This document shows positions 1-9,400 of a stretch of 64,000 nt of DNA, piece after piece. The translations under genes were made by a program, and so were the position numbers. The notes under the pieces are model-generated. The model ran no database searches. It saw only the letters and a program-made list of their open reading frames with translations, and had not been told where the DNA came from. Origin of the DNA: Grammothele lineata (Eukaryota > Basidiomycota > Agaricomycetes > Polyporales > Polyporaceae); assembly GCA_002150815.3 (NCBI GenBank), contig NDFF03000149.1, positions 1 through 64,000 on the forward strand, read 5' to 3'. How positions within the stretch are numbered: position 1 is the stretch's first letter; the number at the start of each line of letters is the position of its first letter.

Positions 1-123
1 GCGCAGAACGGGGAGAGGTGAGCTGACGCGAGTGGGAGCGGACGCGAGCGGGATTCCTGTCGATCTAGTGCGAGCCGACAGGGCTCATAACCTGTTTGAG
101 TTGACGGGGCGGCGGTAGCGCAG

Positions 124-293
124 CTAGACGAGCGCGGACGCGAGCTCAGCGGTCTTCGCGGTAGAGAAGCAGCTGATGGATTACTATACCTAGACGAGCG
201 CGGACGCGAGCTAGATACACGTGAGAAAGGGTGCGAGCGAACGTATGTAGAGCGAGCGTACCTCAGCGGTCTTCGCGGTAGAGAAGCAGCTGA
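124..293. repeat. Direct repeats with hairpin potential
   Basis: Two exact direct repeats are interleaved. A 23-bp unit lies at 124-146 and 190-212. A 32-bp unit lies at 145-176 and 262-293. The second 32-mer copy with its flanks begins CCTCAGC and ends GCTGAGG, and inner CTTC/GAAG arms add a second stem, so it can fold as an imperfect hairpin. The stretch is also rich in GCGGACGCGAG-like words. No coding potential is visible. It could be the end of a mobile element or a decayed minisatellite; no terminal repeat or target duplication can be seen because the window starts here. Confidence 0.75.
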
Positions 294-339
294 GGTACTC
301 GACAAGACGAACGAGCGAGAAAGGGCGCGGACGCATTAC

Positions 340-438
340 GTAAGTGGTCCGAGCGCTAGACGAAAGGAACGTAGACTAACGGGTGTCCGGTGTAAGTAAA
401 TACTGTACCGTAAGTCCCGAGGTAAGTAAAAGGTAAGT
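340..438 (+). repeat. Cluster of GTAAGT words
   Basis: The hexamer GTAAGT, the consensus fungal 5' splice site, occurs five times, at 340, 392, 410, 422 and 433. No exon is recognisable upstream of any of them. It is a low-complexity GTAAGTAA-type repeat lying between the hairpin repeats and the truncated F-box reading frame. Function unknown. Confidence 0.7.
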
Positions 439-502
439 AACGGATCGCTAGCTAACTGCTAGTATCTGTACGTAGGGTATAACAACACCTCCGTGGGCAA
501 AA

Positions 503-1465
503 ATGTTTCTCCACGAGCTGCGCAAATTGACCTTCGACGGCGAGCGGCCGGCCGACATCCGCAAGTTCATGTCCATGCTCGGTGCACCGAAGTTGAACGA
601 GAAGATCTTCATCACGACACCTCATGAGGCGGGTCCTGGCCTCGACGATGTCGCACTATTCCTGTACGACGGAGAGTTTCCTTACACGTTCCTCTCTTGC
701 CCCACGGAAGTCTCTCTCACTGCCACGTCAAGAGATGTCAAGATCACCTTCTCTCAATGGAACGATCCTGTGACTCGGAACCAGACTGAAACGGTTAGCT
801 TTGGTGTCAACTGCCACAAATTGCAACCGAGGGCCGCAAGCTGTTACACCGTCATGAAGACCGCACAGGCGGCGTTGGAACGTCTTAACGTACCATCCCA
901 GCCCGGCCAACCATCGTCTCTCCATAAAGTCTACCGCCTCACCATCTCTGTGGACCTATCCTTCACAGAGTCAAACTCAAACACGTCTGAGTACGTCCCT
1001 TCGCCTTTGGATTACGGGATCGACTGGGTACTCTTGCAACGCATCTTCCCGAACATCGAGCAGCTGCATCTTATCGAAGGAGGGAGGTCTGTCAAGATCA
1101 CTAGCTCATCCGACAATGTCCTGGAACAGCTCGCGCGTGGAGCCTGGCCGAACCTCGAAGTGATTAAAATCTTCCGCGCATTTCCCCACCGGGGTTTCGA
1201 GTCCAAGGGATTGGTCAATGCCTGTGTCAGACTGGTTCGCAGCCTGCGCCAGCGTGCTACCGACGGTAGATGTCGGACGCCTTCTCGGGTCAAGATTGGA
1301 TGGAACCAACGCGGGATTGAGCAGCCGGGCCGATATCCATTTGAGGAACGTTTGCCGCACGAGTTGGGCCATTATGTGCGTGCTATGAAGAGGGAGTTGA
1401 ATATAGAGATGTCTATTCATGGGATAGGAGGCTCCAGAGTTCTCCTCCGCGATGAAGCCGTGTAA
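503..1465 (+). pseudogene. 5'-truncated F-box/LRR-type protein
   Basis: An open frame of 320 codons resembles the C-terminal half of the large agaricomycete family of F-box proteins with degenerate leucine-rich repeats (alternating LxxLxxL stretches and a closing IxxL segment). There is no N-terminal F-box (the P-x-E-L-L motif), and the sequence just upstream is repeat DNA rather than an exon. The simplest reading is that an insertion or rearrangement removed the 5' part. The frame is intact to a TAA stop, so the loss may be recent or the fragment may still be expressed. It is convergent with the phosphodiesterase gene at 1554-2241. Family assignment rests on overall pattern only. Confidence 0.55.
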
Positions 1466-1553
1466 ACGGTACCGGGATGGAACCAAGACTGATAGATTGT
1501 ACAGTAACACCCCGAGTCGTGTTGTGGTCATGTTTTCCTATGTACATACGATA

Positions 1554-2241
1554 TCAATGTGCCTCGTTATGTCCCATACACGATGATTGAGCGAGAAGGA
1601 ACTTTTCTGTCACCTCCCACTCCTGGACGGGACCCTCGCATTTCACTAGCCACATCTCTTGTCCCTCAAAGCCATCGAGAAGCTCAGGATCCTGTTCTTC
1701 CTCTACGTCGTCGTAGAAGCATGCGATCCGCACAGCACTGTCCTCTCCCCGGCCGCTCTCAAGGACCCGTAACTCGCTGCGAAGCCTCCGCGCGATGCGC
1801 TCACGCTCGCCCGCGTCCGCGTCATCTATGTAGTAGAGCGACATGTGCGCGAGCGGCGGAACCGCGCGGTCTCCAAGTGCCGAACGAAGATGCTCGCGAA
1901 GGGCGTGAAGTGCACAACCGGGCTGGGCGTGCACAGCGAGGAAGACGGACATGAAGTACTTGTCGCCGACTTCGAGCGTTTTGAACGAGACGGGAATGGC
2001 TGTTTGGCCGTGCGGGATGGCTGCGCGGAGCGCGTCGGGGTCGGCACACGAGGCAAGGGTGACATGAGGCTGGACGGGAGGGAAGGAGGAAGGCGATTGG
2101 CAGTCTGATGGAGGCTTGATCTTCATCGCCGTCTCTATCTTCTTGGTCGTGTGCGCGCTCGGGACGAGCCATAGCGCTATCCCTTACAGCGTGATAGCAA
2201 TGTGAGACCAAGTGTCACAACTGTAGGTTATGCTTACCCAT
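1554..2241 (-). CDS. CPD1: 2',3'-cyclic-nucleotide 3'-phosphodiesterase (2H family)
   Basis: Predicted 210 aa protein of the 2H phosphoesterase superfamily. It hydrolyses 2',3'-cyclic phosphates such as ADP-ribose 1'',2''-cyclic phosphate left after tRNA splicing. The two hallmark motifs are visible: HVTLAS at about residue 41 and HMSLYY at about residue 114, with the expected spacing for a small cyclic phosphodiesterase. The model is complement(1554..2182, 2238..2241). The first exon is only ATGG; a 55-bp GTAAGC...AAG intron follows, and splicing gives an N-terminus MGIALWLVPS typical of the yeast Cpd1 family. Without that intron the frame has no good start and meets a stop just upstream. 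The short downstream Met (2126) would lose the first conserved strand. Cytosolic or Golgi location cannot be told from sequence. Confidence 0.85.
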
Positions 2242-3007
2242 CGCGGGGCGATACCGTGCGCACCGAGGGCGTTGAACTTGGAAGAGTCAGTGCAGCGCGG
2301 ATACCGGCCGATGTTCGTCCGGCCGAAGTCCGGGCCCGGCGTCCCGTAGCCACGTGCCTGGCGCCGAGGACCCACAAACGCTTCTGAAGCGCGCGCTGCA
2401 TTTGTTCCTTGCAGCCTTCTCGCTCCTTCTTACCGTCTACTACGTCCGCTCAGTGCGCTTGTTATTGTATACATGGCGTCGCTTGGATTGTCTTTGAAAC
2501 AGAGGCAGCGACGTTCTCCCTCGCTGAACAACAGCTCTCACGTCTTTATGCCTTATGGTGCCCATCGATTATTGACGAGGAAATATGCGACGGGCCTCCT
2601 TTGTCTCGCTGTGCAACGCGTCCTAACACCGTCGGGCACTGGGATGAGGGTCTTGTCTAAAGGATGAGGTGCGTGTTGCTATGAACGTTGTCTTTGTCGT
2701 CAGGACTACTCATCTGGGCCACTCATAAATTCGCCTGTCAGGTTGGGAGGACGCTACCGTCTACCGCGACACTCCAGTTGCGCACACCGTACCCGATAGA
2801 CTCATAAAAAGACTTCATCCACACAATACATCGTGCTGTCAATATGCCTAAGGTACAACCCAGGTGTGCTGACTCCGTTCCTCCCCGTCCGTGCACTTGG
2901 ACTGATGTCATCTCCTGAGCCGCACGACACGATCCACACGACAGACCAAGACGAAAGCTCCGCCAGTCCGAGTCAGACATCAGCCTGAGCGTAGTACAAC
3001 CTCTGCC
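2242..3007. other. Intergenic region, no supported gene
   Basis: Upstream of the phosphodiesterase. Short open frames on both strands (for example 2409-2667 +, 2738-2980 -) lack family similarity and splice support. It probably contains the start and first exon of the next + strand gene. An attractive N-terminus (ATG at 2905) runs into a stop at 2986 and could not be joined cleanly. Confidence 0.5.
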
Positions 3008-3805
3008 GAAAGTTATCCTTCTCTCAGCCAGACTACATTACCCAGGTGAAATTATGATGCACGGACCGTAACGAGAACTTATTACTGATTCCTAACAATC
3101 TCAGACGAAGAGCCGCACCGAAAAACCGTTCAGCACCTCACGCCCCCTCGCACCAATACAACCTCCGGTGCGTTCGAGCTTCTCACGCCCCCATTGTGCC
3201 TTGCTATATCTTGTCCCCCCGCTTACACAAGAACCCATTCCAGCCCCAACCCCCGTCGACTCGCCCAGCAACAACAGCAGCCACAACCGCACCCCGAAGC
3301 CCCCATTCCTCCGCGCCCCTCCCTCTCCCGCAAACGATCCGTCTCCCTCGAACGCGTACGCGCAACCTACACCGCCCACTGCGAAGACGAACAACGCCCC
3401 ATCCTCGCCGCCTTAGCCACGTACGACGCCCTGCGCTCCGTCCACGCCGCCACTTACGACGACGAACTCTCACCGCGCTCTGCAGACCTTCTCGCCCTCG
3501 CACACTGCGTCGGCCCTTTAGACCTCCTCGTACCCGGGGCCGAATCCGCGCACCCCGAGTTCTGCGCCAAATGGGCAACGTGGGATGCTCAGCGGCGCGC
3601 GAGCGCGCGGGCGGTGGCAGACGCGTACGCGGAGGTGGAGAGGCTGGTTCTCGACAAGGAGCGGTGGGTCCCGCTGTGGGAGGGTATCCGGGACTCGTGC
3701 GACGCGCGCGTGAGGAGGAAGTATGTGGGCATGCGGTGGGGGCAGGTGAAGGGCTTGAGGGCGGTGTTGCACTCGATGTTGGTGGTAAGGGAAAGGGGGG
3801 CATAG
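3008..3805 (+). CDS. Unassigned protein, 5' end not resolved
   Basis: I do not recognise the family. The last exon, 3244-3805, encodes a Gln/Pro-rich linker followed by about 150 residues rich in Ala, Arg and Glu with helical periodicity (conserved-looking Trp residues near the C-terminus, WGQVKGLR). Two upstream exons join it in phase: one ending at 3045 (donor GTGAAA) and 3105-3167 (acceptor CTCAG, donor GTGCGT). The intron 3046-3104 has a good CTAAC branch site. The frame stays open upstream to 2905 but has no ATG, so at least one more 5' exon is missing from this model. Low Asn/Ile content and high GC3 match neighbouring real genes. Confidence 0.5.
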
Positions 3806-4028
3806 ATTCCGAAATGAGCGGGGCTGATAATCGATATGTGTAGTAGCAATGAGCGGGATGTTAGGGAGAATTTATGCGTACATGTACGTTTAAGTAGAGT
3901 GTTGTTACAGACGTTGTACAGAATCCTACAGAATGGCTAGCAAAAAAGCACCACACGCATCCTCCAAGAGCATAGCTTACACAACAACACCAAGATACCT
4001 CTATCAACGACCCATCCGATCTCATCGC
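3806..4028. other. Convergent 3' intergenic spacer
   Basis: A 223-bp spacer between the stop codons of the unassigned + strand gene and the DUF1776 gene. It probably holds both polyadenylation regions. No other structure seen. Confidence 0.5.
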
Positions 4029-6082
4029 TCAAACACCCTCACTCGGCCGACTCTTCAAGCTCACCCACGACTCGCCCACACCTGAGCCGTACCCGCCCTC
4101 GTTGCTCTCCACGTCCGCCTCGCTCCCCGTCTCAGACAGATCCTTATCGCTGTCCGTCCCCGGCCCGCTCGCAGTCTCCTTTTCCGTCGCCACTACCTGC
4201 GTTGAAGCCGGAGCGGAAGGCTTGGGAGCGGGCGCGGGAGGCGGAGGTAGGGCAGCGCGAGGTGGGACGGGTAAAAGCGCGTTCCGGAGCGCCACGAGGC
4301 GGTAGGGTGCGTTCAGGAGCGTGTCGAGGATCCGCGCGGGGAGGTGTGCAGCGAGTGCGTACGTCCGTGCTGCAGGTGATGTGGCCACACGGTCAGTATA
4401 TACGTTGATGTTATAAGGAAGGAAATCGAGACGCACCTCCTGCTCCGACGACGACACGCTCCCCGAACAGCATCTCTCTCACCCAAGCCAACCTCATGCA
4501 CATTGCCGCTGCAACAGCCGCGCACCCCTGTTCGCTCTTCCGCCCGTGACCGGCAGGGCGCCCAACGACGTCCGAGACAGCGCGCACGAACACGGAAACG
4601 TCGCTCGGCGTCCTCCCAGCAGCCGCGCCGCCCTCAAGCAACGTGCCAAACGCGGACCCGTACGCGGCGCGCTCCGCGGGCGTCCACCCTTCTACTGCGC
4701 TGAACGCCTCGCTTGCTGGGCCAGTGGAAACCGCAGGGCCGACCGCGCCAACGTCGACAACGACGACCTTGATATTACGCATCGCCGCAGCCGTCTCCGG
4801 GCTCTCCGCGGCGGCGGCGGCCGCACGCACCTCCCGCCTGAGCACCTCGACCCCTCGGAGAGTCGCGGCTGCGCTCATCGCTTGTGCGCCCGCAAAGGGG
4901 AGTCCGACGCGCGCGTCCGTCGCGGGGAGGCAGACGACGATACTGTGCTTTCCCGAGCCGTTCGCGAGTGCGTCGCGCGCCCGGGCGGGGGACGCGCGCA
5001 GAAGGGGCAGGAGCGCTTGGAGGACGTGCAGGGGCGTGAGGTGCGTTGCTTGTAGGTAGGCGAGGTAGGCCCCGTTGGTGCGCAGGTCGAGGTGCTCTAG
5101 TGGGGCTGGTGCGGGAGGCGGTGCGGAGGCGGGGGAGGGCAAGGTGAGCAAGGAGATGGCGGAGTGGAGGTGGAGTTGAGCGGATGGAGAGACGTGGGGG
5201 TCGCCGGCGGTAGTAACGGGGAACCGGCGGGACATGGTCGAGGCAAGGGAGCGGAGGAAGTAGGGGATCATCTCAGGCTGAAGGCGCGAGGTGAATCAGA
5301 ATAAGACATTAATGGAAAGGGGAGGTACACACCTCCGTGGGGTCAAGGACGAGCGCGCGGACGTATCCACGACATTGCTTCTCGATATCATCGACGGCTT
5401 CAGGTGTGGAAACGCTTGCAATGACAATGTATCCCTTCTTCTCAAGATCGAGGATGAGGGGGAGGCCCAATGGTGAATCCCCGCCCAAGACGACTAGTAG
5501 TATATATCTAGTCAATACCCACGAATCGTCAAACGAAGCGGAACGGTGGCATCCACCAGTGTAGATGTTTAAGCAGACCAAAATGCTATCCCATCGAAGT
5601 ACGAACGCCGACGAGTAGGTCCCAGTTGTGTGCATCCATCGCAAGAAAGTTCACTCACCAACTACCTGCCTCCTTTCCGCATTCGCAGCAGCAGGGGCAT
5701 GGTGCTTGCGTACACTAACCCTTGTTCTATGCCGGAGGCGGGGAGATGCATAACCAACCAGCAGTCCTGCGCCAACAACTCCTACGCCGATCCCCGCGGT
5801 CGCCCATGGATGATCGGCGACCCAATCAGCTGTGTTCTCGAAGAAACCCTTCGGGGGCGGCGGAGGCGGAGGCGGCGGTGGAACTTCGAACGCGCCAAGG
5901 CCCTTGAGACTTGCGGGGACTGCCTGGGGAGAGTGTCGCAAGACATCTTGCCAGAGCCGGTGGATAGCCTCAGAAACCTGGGGAAGGTTGGGGGTGGCAG
6001 CGGAAAGGGAGGAGACGACCAGCTCCTCGACGCTCTCGAGGTAGTCTTCAATCTGCTCAATCGTCGGAAGCAACGTAGGCAT
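4029..6082 (-). CDS. DUF1776 family protein, SDR-like
   Basis: Model complement(4029..4369, 4437..5277, 5333..5493, 5659..6082) encodes 588 aa. The N-terminal 65 residues are helical, followed by ten prolines in a row, then one hydrophobic helix at about 95-112 (Gly/Val rich). A Rossmann-type segment starts near residue 139 (VVVVLGGDSPLGLPL), split by intron 1 so that only splicing reveals it. This architecture matches the fungal DUF1776 family (yeast YNL181W/Pbr1 and relatives), related to short-chain dehydrogenases and membrane anchored. The catalytic Tyr/Lys pair is not obvious, so enzymatic activity is uncertain. The C-terminus is acidic and Ser-rich. It lies head-to-tail downstream of the EF-hand/ZZ gene, 325 bp away. 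Confidence 0.85.
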
Positions 6083-6407
6083 GGCGGGCGAGGATACGAC
6101 GAGAGATGCCGACGAGGCGCGGGTCGTTGAAGAGGGCAGGAGGAGAGCCGCGTTTGCGTCCGGCGCGACCGCAGGCGAGGTCGTCCTCGACCCACGGCCC
6201 GGCGGGAAACGCGTCCCCGGCGCTATTCCGCCTTCCGCGAGCGCAAGCGCAGCGCCGATGACGCGAATATCTTCCTCTCCGAGTGCCGCAATTTCAACAA
6301 GTCAGCTTGACAATCTAAAGGGGCTATGTCGCAGCACTCGCACATAAAGAAATTTGACATATAATACGATTAAATTCTCTAAACATGTCCCATTCGGTAA
6401 GTCCTAA
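6083..6407. other. Intergenic spacer between two - strand genes
   Basis: Short region between the DUF1776 start codon and the stop codon of the EF-hand/ZZ gene. It should hold the DUF1776 promoter. No TATA box or repeat stands out. Confidence 0.4.
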
Positions 6408-9400
6408 TTACGATGCGCTTTCCGTAGTACCTGGCGGAGCGCCGTTGACACTCTTTCCTGTTTCCAAACCACCTCCAACAGCAGCGAGCGCGTTCAACAC
6501 CTCCACAAAGCGCGCCGACTGCTCTACCATCTTTTCCTCCAGCCCTGCGAGCCGTCCTTCCAGCTGCTCGAAGCGTGCGTCCATCGCGACGATCCGCTGC
6601 TCAATGCCCGACAAAGTGGTTTCCTCAGGGGACGAGGGTTCCGCGTCAAGATCGAGGGTAGGGTCGGGAACGTGCACCTTGCAAAGAACGAGATGGTGCA
6701 TGTACGTGTGCCAGAGCAGTTGAGCATTCATGCTCTCTCGTACATCGCGTTGTGCGCAGCAGCGGGGGCATAGAGAGTCGTCTGTTAAGAATTTTCAATT
6801 CAGCGTCAGTGCAGACCCGTGGACTCAATGTTGACATACATCGACCAGACCCGTAGTAGTTTGTTGGTTGAGGAAACCGTTTTTGACAGGCCGCGCAGGA
6901 GAGGAGCATCTGCGAGTCGCAGTCGAAACAAATGAAATCTGTTCATGTGAACTACAGTGAGTAGTGCCGTCATAACGCAGGGGGAAGGATAGAAACTGAC
7001 CCGAACACTCGAGGCAGTACCAGCATTCACCCAAGTACACCGCTTGGTGACATATCGTGCACTTGTCCCTGATCATCTCACGTACGCTGGAAGTGTCTGA
7101 ATCGGCGTGATGAGCAGTCGAAGGAGTGGTAGAGCGGGGTGATTCTGGTATGTCAATGACTCTAGCTGCGTCTTGTGGAGAATTCGCGTCTCCGGGAGGC
7201 GATAAGTCGCCATTAATGTGATGAACTTGACTCGGGTCAGGCGGTATGTCCGCGTCGCCACCGTTGACGCGATTTTGAGTTGGCACCGCATCCCCGTTCG
7301 TTGAAAGTATCGGGCTCCCCGCACAGGACCGCTCCGGCGTAGTATTAAAGTGTACCTGCAGCACTTCTCCATCTGCTCCTGCCACGACGGTCTTGTTGGC
7401 TTCATCGTCGGGCCCAGACACATCAACTTTAGCTGGTGCCTCGACCGTTTCCGTTTCTGGTACGGGTTCAGGACGCGCAGGCGGCTCCTCACCCCAATCC
7501 CGCATGCGCCGAAGTCTATCCATCGCCCAGCGCCGCAAGTCGGGCCATAATACCCCGGGGACGATCGTGCGCACCTTGACGACATCGTGCGTGGGCAGGT
7601 GCGCGTACACGTCGTAGAATCCCGGATCATCTTTGGGCAACGTCCTTTCGAACGTGTCACGTAGACACTCCGGGTGGTCGCAAAGCGTAACTGCGCCGTC
7701 GGACTCGTCGCCGGATGGGCAGTCGAGGCATAAGATCCGTGAGCCGATCGCGAAGTGGTACCACCAGCGTCCGTTGGGCTTATTGTCGCACCGCCGACTG
7801 CCATCGCGCGCCCGAACGTGATGATTTTTAATGCATCAATGTTCGACTCAGGAGTAGGGGAGAGAAGTACGCACTCAGGCATCGACTGCTGCTCCAAGTA
7901 GTCGACGATAGAGTTATAGCAGCACGCGTCCTTCCCCGTGATCGCGTTTTGGGGGCGAGAGCGCGCCACGCTGATGTCGAAGTCTTCGTCCTCCTGGCGC
8001 ACCCAGGCCAACTTCCAATTAAGCATCACCCAGTTCTTACGGGCGATACGACGGGCGTCGAAGTAACTCCATGACCATCGCTGTTTGCGCACGTCGTACA
8101 AGGTGGCCTCGATCGCGTACCCCCATAAAGCGCGGTAATTGAGGGTCCGTACTTCAGCTTCGGCTTCGACTTCGGCTTTGGTTTCGACTTCGGCCTCAGC
8201 TTCGATTTCGGCCTCGGTTTTGACCTCGACTTCAGCCTCGGCTTCGGGTTTGTCGTCTGCTTGGTCGTTCTGAACACTGGTAGTATCCGACTTGGAGTCC
8301 AGGATCGTTCGAGAGTAAAGAACGGCAGGAGGCGGGCGAAACAGCATATACTCCGCCGGGATCCGCTTGAACACGAAAGACCAGTCAAAAGCCTCCGGGT
8401 CAGAGTACGCGCGCTGTCCAGTGATAGTGAACTCGTCTTCGAGGGTGCCGAAGTAGTACACGTCCGTCTCCCCAGTGTACTTCATGACCCACTCGATCTT
8501 CGGGGGTCCGCCGTCCTCGGGGATGCTGCACGTCCCGGAGAGTTCGTACGGAGCGCCGTTGGCTTCTGAGATCCCGGACCCTTTGATGTCTTCTCCTTCC
8601 TTGTCTGAGGCGTGGAACCATAAGCTGATCATGGTTCGTGCGGGGTAATGGTTCTCGCCGTATGGGAAACCGTGCCATGCGCCGAGTCTGTTGTTATCCC
8701 TCAATACCTATCAGATAAGAGAAAACTTCGAAGGACGTACATGGCCTTGATATGAGCAGAAGCTTCACGATCTTCCTCCGTTTCCTCCTCTACCCTATCA
8801 TATATGCTCGTATCTGGGAGGAGGGCACTACTCTCTCGCGGCTTAATGTCGTCTGAAACGCTCTCGTCTTCGGGTTCGTCATTCCACGAATGCCAGTTGA
8901 AGCTGTCGCGGCCGTCTTTCGACTCTTTCCAGAACGTCTTCTCCATCTGTATGTGCGAGAACTATGAGGTAGTTTTCAGTGCTCAGCCTGGGCCGATGAC
9001 TACCCGAAGTGATGGACGCGCACCAGTCCACACGCAATCCTTTTAACGTGGGCGTCAGGATCCAGGTTCTGATGCTTGAACAAATCTGAATAGAAACACA
9101 AAAGTAAGCAAGATGCGCGATAAATGGAGGGGATTGCTAGCCTCTAAGTTCATTTCGTCTACGATATATGGCTTCGAGAACTTGTGCCATTGATGCCGAC
9201 GAAGTCTCCATCTCGTTGGCGTCGAGAACTATCTTCCCCGCGGCGCGTATCTTCTTCCGATCGTTCTTGAGCAGGAGTAGCAACAGCGGGAATAGTGACT
9301 GCCGTTTGACGTATCAGTCCATCAGTTGAGTCCAACCTGCGATCTAGCCGCCACTCACCTTCTCCAGCCTCCCAGGACCCACGACGAGTGACAATGTGTC

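Noticed and set aside
2409..2667. Short + strand frames of 60-80 codons
   Set aside because: Two overlapping frames, no motif, no splice support.
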